Source: Lysobacter solisilvae (GTDB lineage: Bacteria; Pseudomonadota; Gammaproteobacteria; Xanthomonadales; Xanthomonadaceae). From it: DNA of 64,000 bases. The position numbers and the translations under genes were made by a program. This document shows, in pieces, positions 9,501 to 17,112 of the stretch (within the stretch, counting starts at the first letter, position 1; every line of letters starts with the position of its first letter). The notes beneath the pieces are model-generated. The model did no database searches, was not told the origin of the DNA, and worked only from the letters and a program-made list of their open reading frames with translations. The stretch covers positions 186,001 through 250,000 of the forward strand of contig NZ_CP071518.1 in the NCBI RefSeq assembly GCF_016613535.2, in the 5' to 3' direction.

Positions 9501-10235
9501 ATGACCCGCTGGAAAGCCTCGGCCATCCACCTGTCCCTGAGCGCCCTGGTGCTGGGCCTGATCGCCGCCTTCGTGATCTGGCGCTGGTATCCGCCGGGCC
9601 TGATGAGCATGGCCCGCGCCGGCACCTTGTTGTTGCTGCTCGGCGGGATCGACCTCGTCCTCGGCCCTCTGCTCACCCTGCTTGTCTACAAGCAGGGCAA
9701 GAAGAGCCTGAAGTTCGACCTGACGGTGATCGCGTTGCTGCAGGTGGCCGCGCTGGTCTTCGGGCTGCACACGGCCTGGCAGTCCCGGCCGGTCTTCCTG
9801 GTGGGGTCGGACACGCGCTTCACCCTCGTGTACGCCCATGAGGTGGTGCCCGCCGAACTCGCCCAGGCGCACGCGCCCTACAACCGGCTGCCGGCGATGG
9901 GTCCGCGCCTGGTGGGCATGCGGGTGCCGGATGCGACGGTCGAACTGGTCCAGCTGGCCGAACTGACCGACTTCCATCGCAACCCGGGCAAGTTCCATCC
10001 CTATGAAAGCGTGGCGGCCCGGATCGCGGCCAATGCCCAGCCCGTGGCAGCCGTCGCGGCCAGGCTGGCACCGCACGACCGCGAGCGCCTCACCCGTGCG
10101 GCCCAGGCCACCGGTCGTCCACTGGAGCAGATCGGCGTCCTGCCGGTGCTGTCGGCCCGGGGGCAGGCTTTGATGCTGGTCGCGCGGAGCGACGGCACGG
10201 TGCTTGGACCCGTCGCGATCACCGTTTCCCGCTGA
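9501..10235 (+). CDS. TfpX/TfpZ-family type IV pilin accessory protein
   Basis: A 244-residue membrane protein with helices at about 10-30, 38-60 and 70-92 (for example ALVLGLIAAFVIWRWYPPG), then a soluble C-terminal half. The pattern HLxLSxxV near the start, then ARAGTLLLLLGGIDLVLGPLLTLLVYK, is typical of TfpX/TfpZ accessory proteins encoded next to pilins. In Pseudomonas such proteins help assembly of their cognate pilin. It lies between pilR and the first pilin gene, about 265 nt upstream of the latter. Which of the two pilins it serves cannot be told from sequence. Confidence 0.82.
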   Translation: MTRWKASAIHLSLSALVLGLIAAFVIWRWYPPGLMSMARAGTLLLLLGGIDLVLGPLLTLLVYKQGKKSLKFDLTVIALLQVAALVFGLHTAWQSRPVFLVGSDTRFTLVYAHEVVPAELAQAHAPYNRLPAMGPRLVGMRVPDATVELVQLAELTDFHRNPGKFHPYESVAARIAANAQPVAAVAARLAPHDRERLTRAAQATGRPLEQIGVLPVLSARGQALMLVARSDGTVLGPVAITVSR

Positions 10236-10262
10236 TTCTGGCGGGGGACCATCGCCAAAGAT

Positions 10263-10307
10263 GACGCGTTGCGTCAGGGTCATCGGAAAACCTGACGCTA
10301 AGCGTCA
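10263..10307. promoter_or_regulatory. Two phased palindromes upstream of pilA1
   Basis: GACGCGTTGCGTC (10263-10275) and TGACGCTAAGCGTCA (10293-10307) share the half-site GACGC-N3-GCGTC. Their centres are 31 bp apart, three helical turns, and they lie about 75-120 bp upstream of the sigma-54 promoter, where an enhancer for PilR would be expected. They are not repeated upstream of pilA2, so another regulator is possible. Confidence 0.5.
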
Positions 10308-10382
10308 CCCCGCTCGCCAGCCCCGCGTGAAACGCCGTGACCGACTTGTCATTTTGACCCCCTGAACGGCAGCTGGCCGGTA

Positions 10383-10398
10383 TTGGCACGGCGTCTGC
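10383..10398 (+). promoter_or_regulatory. Sigma-54 promoter of pilA1
   Basis: TTGGCACGGCGTCTGC fits the -24/-12 consensus YTGGCACGrNNNTTGC at all fixed positions except one T. The GG and GC elements have correct spacing, and the site lies about 105 nt upstream of the pilin start. Confidence 0.85.
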
Positions 10399-10501
10399 GT
10401 ATATTCTCGTGCACGTGCAGCACTGCACGGCTGCCCAAAGGACCGGAAGGCCGGCCCATGCGGCACGTGAATTATCAAAAATCACTCCTAGGGGATTTAC
10501 C

Positions 10502-10879
10502 ATGAAGAAGCAGCAGGGCTTTACCCTCATCGAACTGATGATCGTCGTGGCCATCATCGCCATCCTCGCCGCCATCGCGCTGCCGGCGTACCGCGACTAC
10601 ACCGCCAAGGCCGACATCACCAACGCCATCGGCGGCGGTGCCGGCGAGAAGATCAAGGTCGGCGAGAACCATGGCAGCGGCCAGCCGCTGTGCACCCTGG
10701 TCGCGATCCCGTGCGCTGCTGCGACCGGCGTCCTGACGGCCACCTCGTCCAGCGGCCGTTCCTCGGTCACCCTGACCCCGACCCTGCCGGTCGGCGTCGG
10801 CCGCATCACCTGGGCTTGCGCCGTGGTCACCTCGATCGACGGCCGCTTCAACGGCCAGGCCTGCGACGCGCTGCAGTAA
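10502..10879 (+). CDS. pilA: Type IV pilin, copy 1
   Basis: Major-pilin-type subunit of 125 residues. Prepilin signal MKKQQG is cut before F by PilD, and the conserved E5 ([27 protein letters not shown]) lies in the hydrophobic stalk. The mature protein is short, with four cysteines (LCTL, IPCAAA, WACAV, QACDAL), the last two probably bounding a small C-terminal disulfide loop. The start is fixed by the leader peptide and the strong ribosome site AGGGGATTTACC. About four fifths identical to the second pilin gene downstream, so one arose by duplication. It has its own sigma-54 promoter and ends in three terminators. Confidence 0.95.
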   Translation: MKKQQGFTLIELMIVVAIIAILAAIALPAYRDYTAKADITNAIGGGAGEKIKVGENHGSGQPLCTLVAIPCAAATGVLTATSSSGRSSVTLTPTLPVGVGRITWACAVVTSIDGRFNGQACDALQ

Positions 10880-10903
10880 TACTGCGCAACGCGAGTGGTC
10901 CCG

Positions 10904-11003
10904 AAACCCCGGCCTAGGCCGGGGTTTCTTTTTGCGTGATCCCCGGCCTGGGCCGGGGTTGCTTTTTGCGTGATCCCCGGCCTAGGCCGGGGTTTCTTTT
11001 TTC
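10904..11003 (+). terminator. Three tandem intrinsic terminators after pilA1
   Basis: Three near-identical hairpins have CCCCGGCC and GGCCGGGG arms centred at about 10915, 10949 and 10983, an exact 34-bp period. Each is followed by a T run (CTTTTT, GCTTTTT, CTTTTTT). The linking sequence GCGTGATCCCCGGCC is also repeated, showing that the terminator was duplicated in tandem twice. Confidence 0.9.
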
Positions 11004-11482
11004 AGATCATCGGCAAGACCGAGGCCGCAGAGCGTGTCATGCCGACTTCGTTGCCCGGGCCGGATTGCTTCTGCCGAGCGCCGCCCCAGACGGGTGCGTG
11101 CTGCAGAGCTGCCCGTCCCTGCAGGGCTCTCGATTTGCCGATTCCAAAGCCCGGCTTCGCTCTTGCCGATGCTCCGACAGGGCGGGCCTACGCCCAGCAG
11201 ATCACGGTCCAGCCGCCCGGGCGTCCTGCACGCCAAGATGCTTGGCCATGCCCGGCGGCCCCACGCACCCCTCGCCCATCAGCTCCGGGTGCCCTCTTTT
11301 GTTGCCGCACTGCCCTGATTTGTCGCCCGCCGGGGCTTGTTCTGCCCCGACACCTGCGGGCGACTGATTTGCGCGGCCCTCAAGGGCCTTTTCCCCGCGC
11401 GTGCGGCCGGTCGCGGTCCGGCCCCGCGGCACTTCTCCCCGCCCCCTGAGACAGCCTGCAAACCCCGTCACAGAAGCGGCAG
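11004..11482 (+). other. Gene-free stretch between the pilins, with a structured 3' part
   Basis: No convincing coding frame. A long hairpin at 11322-11364 has outer arms GTCGCCCGC/GCGGGCGAC and inner arms CGGGGC/GCCCCG, flanked by direct repeats CTGATTTG (11315-11322 and 11364-11371). A short terminator-like stem GGCCC-TCAA-GGGCC followed by TTTT lies at 11375-11392. A small RNA ending there is possible; I see no strong promoter. Confidence 0.4.
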
Positions 11483-11498
11483 TTGGCACGCTCCGTGC
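11483..11498 (+). promoter_or_regulatory. Sigma-54 promoter of pilA2
   Basis: GTTGGCACGCTCCGTGCT contains TGGCACG and TGC at the right spacing for -24/-12 elements (one mismatch, G for T). It is about 95 nt upstream of the second pilin start, mirroring the site at pilA1. Confidence 0.82.
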
Positions 11499-11591
11499 TT
11501 ACGTACTAGTGCCCATGCACCACTGGACGGGCAATCGGGAGTTTCCCGCGTCCACGACATGAACGTCCGAATATCCCAGGGGAAATCGAAC

Positions 11592-11966
11592 ATGAAACAG
11601 CGTGGCTTCACCCTCATCGAACTGATGATCGTCGTGGCGATCATCGCCATCCTCGCCGCGATCGCGCTGCCCGCCTACCGCGACTACACCGCCAAGGCCG
11701 ACATCAGCAACGCCCTGGGCGGCGGAGCCGGCGAAAAGATCAAGGTCGGCGAGAACCACAACGCCGGCCGGGCCCTGTGCACCCTGGTGGCCATTCCCTG
11801 CGCCGCCGCGACTGGCGTGCTGACCGCCACCTCGACCAGCGGCCGCTCGACCGTCACCCTGACGCCGGTCCTGCCGGCGGCCGTCGGCCGCATCACCTGG
11901 TCCTGCTCGGTGGTGACCTCGATCGACAGCCGCTTCGACGGACAGGCCTGCAACGCGTTGCAGTAG
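11592..11966 (+). CDS. pilA: Type IV pilin, copy 2
   Basis: Second major-pilin-type subunit, 124 residues, leader MKQRG cut before FTLIEL. The helix is identical to copy 1 through [11 protein letters not shown]. Differences cluster in the exposed parts: NALGG for NAIGG, NAGRAL for [24 protein letters not shown] for the matching stretch, and SCSVV for ACAVV. The four cysteines are kept. The nearest upstream ATG in frame (11560) lacks a leader-type sequence; ATG at 11592 has AGGGGAAATCG upstream. Ends at a strong terminator, with pilB following from a separate promoter. Confidence 0.95.
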   Translation: MKQRGFTLIELMIVVAIIAILAAIALPAYRDYTAKADISNALGGGAGEKIKVGENHNAGRALCTLVAIPCAAATGVLTATSTSGRSTVTLTPVLPAAVGRITWSCSVVTSIDSRFDGQACNALQ

Positions 11967-11990
11967 TCCCGCGCAAACGCGATGGTTCAG

Positions 11991-12018
11991 AAACCCCGGC
12001 CTCGCCGGGGTTTCTTTT
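11991..12018 (+). terminator. Terminator after pilA2
   Basis: Stem AAACCCCGGC / GCCGGGGTTT with a CTC loop followed by CTTTT. It resembles one unit of the triple terminator after pilA1. Confidence 0.88.
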
Positions 12019-12055
12019 GCGTACTCGTCCGCAGTCCTGACACTGGCGTGACCGC

Positions 12056-12079
12056 ATCCCACTCGACTTGCCGTGGGAT
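12056..12079. promoter_or_regulatory. Inverted repeat upstream of pilB
   Basis: ATCCCAC and GTGGGAT are perfect 7-bp arms separated by 10 nt, about 45 nt upstream of the pilB start and just before a -10-like TAAAGT (about 12094). It could be an operator or leader hairpin. No known regulator was recognised. Confidence 0.4.
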
Positions 12080-12124
12080 TGGGGTAAAGTCGGGCTTCAG
12101 CCGGGGAGGGCTGTTGGGCAAGAC

Positions 12125-13843
12125 ATGAGCGCAAATCCCGCCAACTTGATGGGCATTACCGGGATCACCCGGCGCCTGGTGCTCGACGGCGCGCTGGACG
12201 AGCATCCGGCGCGCGAAGCCATGGCTGCCGCGTCGACCGAGCGCAAGCCGATCGCCAATTACCTGGTCGAGAAGAAACTGGTCACGCCGGCCCAGATGGC
12301 CGCGGCCAATTCCTTCGAGTTCGGCGTCCCGCTGTTCGACGCCAGCGTCCTCGATCCCAACCAGAGCGCGATCAAGCTGGTCAGCGAGGAGCTGGTCCGC
12401 AAGCACAATGTGTTGCCGATGTTCAAGCGCGGCAACCGCCTCTTCGTCGGCCTTGCCGACCCGACCAACACCCAGGCTCTGGACGAGATCAAGTTCCAGA
12501 GCAACATGGTGGTCGAGGCGATCCTCGTCGACGAGGACAAGATCCACCGGATGATCGAGCAGTGGCTGGCCACTGCCGACAACCTCGCCGACGTCGGCGA
12601 CGAGGAAGGCATCGAGAACCTCACCGCCTCCGGCGGCGACGATGACCTTGCCGGCGACAGCGGCGTGGACGCCAAGGGCGACGACACGCCGGTCGTGAAG
12701 TTCGTCAACAAGGTGCTGGTCGACGCCATCCGTCGCGGCGCCTCGGACATCCACTTCGAACCCTACGAAACCGACTACCGGGTGCGCCTGCGCATCGACG
12801 GCATCCTCAAGCAGGTCGCCAAGGTGCCGGTGAAGCTGCAGGCCCGCATCGCCGCGCGCCTGAAGGTGATGGCCCAGCTGGACATCGCCGAGAAGCGCGT
12901 CCCGCAGGACGGCCGCATCAAGCTCAACCTGTCCAAGACCAAGCAGGTCGACTTCCGCGTCAGCACCCTGCCCACGCTGTTCGGCGAGAAGGTCGTGCTG
13001 CGTATCCTCGACGGCGGCGCGGCCAAGCTTGGCATCGAGAAGCTGGGCTACGAGGCCGACCAGCAGAAGCTGTTCGTCGACTCGGTGGTCAAGCCCTACG
13101 GCATGGTGCTGGTCACCGGTCCCACGGGCTCAGGCAAGACCGTCTCGCTCTACACCGCGCTCAACATCCTCAACAACGAGGAGCGCAACATCTCCACGGT
13201 CGAGGACCCGGTCGAAATCCGCGTGCCGGGCATCAACCAGGTGCAGATGAACGTCAAGCGCGGCATGACTTTCGCCGCCGCGCTGCGCAGCTTCCTGCGA
13301 CAGGATCCGGACGTGATCATGGTCGGCGAGATCCGCGACCTGGAAACGGCGGAGATCGCCATCAAGGCCGCGCAGACCGGCCACATGGTGCTGTCCACCC
13401 TGCACACCAACGACGCGCCGCAGACCATCGCGCGCCTGATGAACATGGGCGTGGCCCCGTTCAACATCACCTCGTCGGTGACCGTGGTCATCGCCCAGCG
13501 CCTGGCGCGCCGCCTGCACGACTGCAAGCGCGAGGTGAAGCTGCCCGAACACGCGCTGCTGGCCGAGGGCTTCAGCCACGAGGAAGTCGCCGCGGGCCTG
13601 AAGATCTATGAGGCCGTGGGCTGCCCGGACTGCACCGAAGGCTACAAGGGCCGTACCGGCATCTACCAGGTCATGCCGATGACCGAGACCATCCAGGCCA
13701 TCGTGCTGGAAGGCGGCAACGCCATGAAGATCGCCGAGGCGGCCGCACAGTCCGGCATCCGCGACCTGCGCCAGTCGGCGCTGATGAAAGTCCGCAACGG
13801 CGTCACCAGCCTCGCTGAAATCAACCGCGTCACCAAGGACTAA
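12125..13843 (+). CDS. pilB: Type IV pilus extension ATPase
   Basis: Cytoplasmic hexameric motor that powers pilus extension. The 572-residue product has an N-terminal MshEN-like domain (residues 1-150), then the secretion-ATPase core. Walker A is GPTGSGKT near residue 332, the Asp box follows, and Walker B lies in DPDVIMVGEIRDLETAEIA, with His box GHMVLSTLHTNDAPQ. The tetracysteine zinc site has its recognisable part in GCPDCTEGYKGRTGIYQV. ATG at 12125 was chosen as the first Met; it follows GGGCAAGAC. pilC starts 5 nt after its stop. Confidence 0.96.
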   Translation: MSANPANLMGITGITRRLVLDGALDEHPAREAMAAASTERKPIANYLVEKKLVTPAQMAAANSFEFGVPLFDASVLDPNQSAIKLVSEELVRKHNVLPMFKRGNRLFVGLADPTNTQALDEIKFQSNMVVEAILVDEDKIHRMIEQWLATADNLADVGDEEGIENLTASGGDDDLAGDSGVDAKGDDTPVVKFVNKVLVDAIRRGASDIHFEPYETDYRVRLRIDGILKQVAKVPVKLQARIAARLKVMAQLDIAEKRVPQDGRIKLNLSKTKQVDFRVSTLPTLFGEKVVLRILDGGAAKLGIEKLGYEADQQKLFVDSVVKPYGMVLVTGPTGSGKTVSLYTALNILNNEERNISTVEDPVEIRVPGINQVQMNVKRGMTFAAALRSFLRQDPDVIMVGEIRDLETAEIAIKAAQTGHMVLSTLHTNDAPQTIARLMNMGVAPFNITSSVTVVIAQRLARRLHDCKREVKLPEHALLAEGFSHEEVAAGLKIYEAVGCPDCTEGYKGRTGIYQVMPMTETIQAIVLEGGNAMKIAEAAAQSGIRDLRQSALMKVRNGVTSLAEINRVTKD

Positions 13844-13848
13844 CCGTC

Positions 13849-15105
13849 ATGTCCGCATCCCGCACCGCCGCCAAGCCCGCTGCCACACGATCGCGAGAAG
13901 CGCTCACCCAGTTTGTCTGGGTGGGCAAGGACAAGCGCGGCGTCGTCATGAAGGGAGAACAGTCGGCCAAGAGCGCCAACATGGTGCGGGCCGAACTGCG
14001 CCGCCAGGGGATCACCCCGGGCTCGGTCAAGGCCAAGCCCAAGCCGTTGTTCGGCACCGGCGGCGGCTCGATCAAGGCCAAGGACATCGCCGTGTTCAGC
14101 CGCCAGATCGCCACGATGATGAAGTCGGGCGTGCCGATCGTGAACGCGCTGGAGATCATCGGCAATGGTCAGAAGAACCAGAAGATGAAGACCATGATCG
14201 AGGCCCTGCACACGGACATCGCAGGCGGCTCCTCGATCTACGAGGCCATGAGCAAGCACCCGGTGCAGTTCGACGAGCTGTATCGCAACCTGGTGAAGGC
14301 GGGTGAAGCCGCCGGTGTACTCGAGACCGTGCTGGAAACGGTCGCGACGTACAAGGAAAACATGGAAACCCTCAAGGGCAAGATCAAGAAGGCCCTGTTC
14401 TACCCCGCGACGATCATCGCCGTGGCCATCCTGGTCTGCGGCATCCTGCTGGTGTTCGTGGTCCCGCAGTTCCGCGAAGCGTTCAAGAGCTACGGCGCCG
14501 ACCTGCCGGCCTTCACCGAACTGGTGTTCGGCATATCCGAATTCGCGGTCCGATGGTGGTGGGCGATCCTGTTCGTGGCGATCGGCGCGATCGGCGGCTT
14601 CATCTTCGCGATGAAGCGCTCGCCGGCGCTGGCGCATACGGTCGACAAGATGATGCTGAAGCTGCCCATCCTCGGGCAGGTCCTGCACAACGCCTCGATC
14701 GCCCGCTTCGCGCGCACCCTGGCCGTCACCTTCGCCGCGGGCGTGCCGCTGGTGGAAGCCCTCGACACCGTGGCCGGCGCCACCGGCAACACGGTCTACG
14801 AGCAGGCCGTGCACCGCATGAAGAACGACGTGGCGGTGGGTTATCCGGTCCACGTGTCGATGAGCCAGGTCAACCTGTTCCCGCACATGGTCGTGCAGAT
14901 GACGGCGATCGGCGAAGAGGCCGGCGCCCTGGACACGATGCTGTTCAAGGTCGCCGAGTTCTACGAGCAGGAAGTCAACAACGCGGTCGACGCACTGTCG
15001 AGCCTGATCGAGCCCATGGTGATGGTGGTGATCGGCACGATGGTCGGCGCCCTCGTCATCGCGATGTACCTGCCGATCTTCAAGCTGGCCATGACGGTCG
15101 GCTGA
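13849..15105 (+). CDS. pilC: Type IV pilus inner-membrane platform protein
   Basis: Polytopic platform protein that couples PilB to pilin polymerisation. The 418 residues contain two GspF/T2SSF repeats, each ending in membrane helices. The first has FSRQIATMMKSGVPIVNALEII with helix ATIIAVAILVCGILLVFVVP; the second has FARTLAVTFAAGVPLVEALDTV with the terminal helix VMVVIGTMVGALVIAMYLPIF. It follows pilB by 5 nt and precedes pilD by 24 nt, so the three genes are very likely one transcript. Confidence 0.96.
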   Translation: MSASRTAAKPAATRSREALTQFVWVGKDKRGVVMKGEQSAKSANMVRAELRRQGITPGSVKAKPKPLFGTGGGSIKAKDIAVFSRQIATMMKSGVPIVNALEIIGNGQKNQKMKTMIEALHTDIAGGSSIYEAMSKHPVQFDELYRNLVKAGEAAGVLETVLETVATYKENMETLKGKIKKALFYPATIIAVAILVCGILLVFVVPQFREAFKSYGADLPAFTELVFGISEFAVRWWWAILFVAIGAIGGFIFAMKRSPALAHTVDKMMLKLPILGQVLHNASIARFARTLAVTFAAGVPLVEALDTVAGATGNTVYEQAVHRMKNDVAVGYPVHVSMSQVNLFPHMVVQMTAIGEEAGALDTMLFKVAEFYEQEVNNAVDALSSLIEPMVMVVIGTMVGALVIAMYLPIFKLAMTVG

Positions 15106-15129
15106 TCCTCGCGAGCACAAGACCCCTCA

Positions 15130-15993
15130 ATGGCATTTCTCGACCAGAACCCCGCCATCGGCTTTCCGCTGGTGGCGGGCTTGGGGCTGCTGGTCGGCAG
15201 CTTCCTCAACGTGGTGATCCTGCGCCTGCCCCGCCGGCTGGAATGGCAGTGGAAGCGCGACGCGCACGAAGTGCTGGAGTCGCCGGACCTCTACGATCCG
15301 CCGCCGCCGGGCATCGTCGTGGAGCGCTCGCACTGTCCGCACTGCAAGCACCAGCTCAGCTGGTACGAGAACATCCCCGTCTTCAGCTGGCTGGCGCTTC
15401 GCGGCAAGTGCCGCCACTGCAAGGCGCCGATCTCGCCGCAGTACCCGCTGGTCGAACTGCTGACGTCCGTGCTCTTCGTGGCCTGCGTGTGGCGCTTCGG
15501 CTTCGGCTGGCAGGGCTTCGGCGCGATGGTGTTCACCGGCTTCCTGATCTCGATGGCGGGCATCGACCTGCGCACGCAGTACCTGCCCGACTCGCTCACG
15601 CTGCCATTGATGTGGCTGGGCCTGATAGCGGCCAGCGACAACCTCTACATTTCGGCCAAGCCCGCGCTCCTGGGCGCCGTGGCCGGCTACGTGAGCCTGT
15701 GGTCCGTGTGGTGGGTGTTCAAGCAGCTCACCGGCAAGGAAGGCATGGGCCACGGCGACTTCAAGCTGCTGGCCGCGATCGGCGCATGGACCGGGCTCAA
15801 GGGCGTGCTGCCGACGATCCTGCTGTCCTCCGTCGTCGGCGCCATCATCGGCTCGGCCTGGCTGCTGGCCAAGGGCCGCGACCGCAGCACGCAGATCCCC
15901 TTCGGCCCCTATCTGGCGGTGGCGGGCTTCATCGTCTTCTTCTGGGGCGAGAAGATGCTGGACGCCTACATGCGGATGTCCGGCCTGAAGTGA
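15130..15993 (+). CDS. pilD: Prepilin leader peptidase / N-methyltransferase
   Basis: Membrane aspartyl protease that trims the pilin leaders and methylates the new N-terminus. The 287-residue protein has the cytoplasmic zinc-type pair CPHC (about 69-72) and CRHC (about 94-97). The two catalytic aspartates are in GIDLRTQYLPD (about 147) and GHGDFKLLAAIGAW (about 210). Around eight membrane helices are apparent. The stop codon overlaps the start of the next small gene. Confidence 0.95.
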   Translation: MAFLDQNPAIGFPLVAGLGLLVGSFLNVVILRLPRRLEWQWKRDAHEVLESPDLYDPPPPGIVVERSHCPHCKHQLSWYENIPVFSWLALRGKCRHCKAPISPQYPLVELLTSVLFVACVWRFGFGWQGFGAMVFTGFLISMAGIDLRTQYLPDSLTLPLMWLGLIAASDNLYISAKPALLGAVAGYVSLWSVWWVFKQLTGKEGMGHGDFKLLAAIGAWTGLKGVLPTILLSSVVGAIIGSAWLLAKGRDRSTQIPFGPYLAVAGFIVFFWGEKMLDAYMRMSGLK

Positions 15994-16334
15994 GCCGGCT
16001 CCCGCGCGCCTTGCGCTGGATCGCCTGCACGAGCCTGTTGGCGGTGGCCTTGGCCGCGATCACGGGCCACCTGCTCGCCCGCCGCGCGATGCCGGACGCG
16101 ATCGCGGACATGCGCCGGCAGGTGGCCGCCGACCAGGTGTTCGGACAGTTTTTCCGCGACGACGGCATCGTCCGCCAGCGCCCGACCTTCACCGCGCGCG
16201 TCGAAAATCCCTTCGTGGTGGTCGTGAGCTGCTGGGTGCCGACCGGATTGCACGCCACGATCCTGCAGAACCGCTACGTCGTGATGCCGGGGGGCCTGCG
16301 CCGGCAGGAACTGCCGCCGGTCCACCTGCGCTAG
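15990..16334 (+). CDS. Small membrane-anchored protein of unknown function
   Basis: A 114-residue frame starting with GTG at 15990, overlapping the pilD stop in a GTGA arrangement, which suggests translational coupling. One N-terminal membrane helix (IACTSLLAVALAAITGHLLA) is followed by a soluble part containing VVVVSCWVPTGLHATILQNRYV. No family was recognised. Position inside the pilD-coaE interval is the only functional hint. The low-GC-biased hydrophobic codons and coupling support it being real. Confidence 0.65.
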   Translation: MSRLPRALRWIACTSLLAVALAAITGHLLARRAMPDAIADMRRQVAADQVFGQFFRDDGIVRQRPTFTARVENPFVVVVSCWVPTGLHATILQNRYVVMPGGLRRQELPPVHLR

Positions 16335-16391
16335 CCGGCGGGCGCGCGGCGGCATTGGTACGCTACGGGCCCGACCCGCGACAACTCCCCC

Positions 16392-17021
16392 ATGAGCGAC
16401 TACATCGTGGCCATCACCGGCGGCGTGGCCTCCGGCAAGAGCGAAGTAAGCCGCCGTTTCCAGGCGCTGGGCGTGGCGGTGGCGGACGCGGACATCGCGG
16501 CGCGCACCGTCGTCGAGCCGGGCACGGCCGGGCTGGCGGAAATCGTGGCCACCTTCGGCGGCGGCGTGCTCGATGCGCATGGCCGGCTGGACCGTGCGGC
16601 GATGCGGCGACGCGTGTTCGACGACACCACCGCCCGCCAGGCACTGGAGGCCATCATCCATCCGCGGGTGCGCGCGCAGCTGCAGGAGGAATGCCGCGAC
16701 GCGGCCGGTGCGTATGCGATGGTCGCCGTCCCGCTGCTGACCGAGGTCGGCGGACGCGAGGCCTATCCCTGGGTGCAGCGGATCCTGGTCGTCGACGTAC
16801 CGGTCGAAGTCCAGCATGCGCGTCTGATGCTGCGCGACGGCGCCGACCGGGCGCTGGCCGACCGCATGATCGCGGCGCAGGCCACCCGCGAACAGCGCCT
16901 GGCGATCGCGGACGACGTCCTGGTCAACGACGGCGCCCTGGACCAACTGGCGCCGCACATCGAGGCGCTCGACCGGCGTTATCGGGCGCTGGCGTCGGCG
17001 CTGGATATCCAGACCGCGTAA
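16392..17021 (+). CDS. coaE: Dephospho-CoA kinase
   Basis: Last step of coenzyme A synthesis: phosphorylates the ribose 3'-OH of dephospho-CoA. The 209-residue protein opens with the P-loop TGGVASGKSEVSRRF, keeps the D-A/D-x-I motif VADADIAARTVVEPG, and has the helical CoA domain plus LLTEVGGREAYPWVQRILVVDVP. Location directly after pilD is the usual one in this bacterial group. ATG follows CAACTCCCCC, a weak ribosome site. The next gene is convergent. Confidence 0.95.
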   Translation: MSDYIVAITGGVASGKSEVSRRFQALGVAVADADIAARTVVEPGTAGLAEIVATFGGGVLDAHGRLDRAAMRRRVFDDTTARQALEAIIHPRVRAQLQEECRDAAGAYAMVAVPLLTEVGGREAYPWVQRILVVDVPVEVQHARLMLRDGADRALADRMIAAQATREQRLAIADDVLVNDGALDQLAPHIEALDRRYRALASALDIQTA

Positions 17022-17112
17022 GACACCGCAGGGGCCCGCCTTCCGGCTGCGCCAACGCAGTGGCGAATGCCGCCTGCGTCGGCAGCCGCTCGCGTGGACG
17101 GCGTGGGCGCCC

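Noticed and set aside
10970..11449. Possible protein or pilin remnant between the two pilins
   Set aside because: The frame starts inside the triple terminator, has many cysteines and prolines without order, and shows no prepilin leader.
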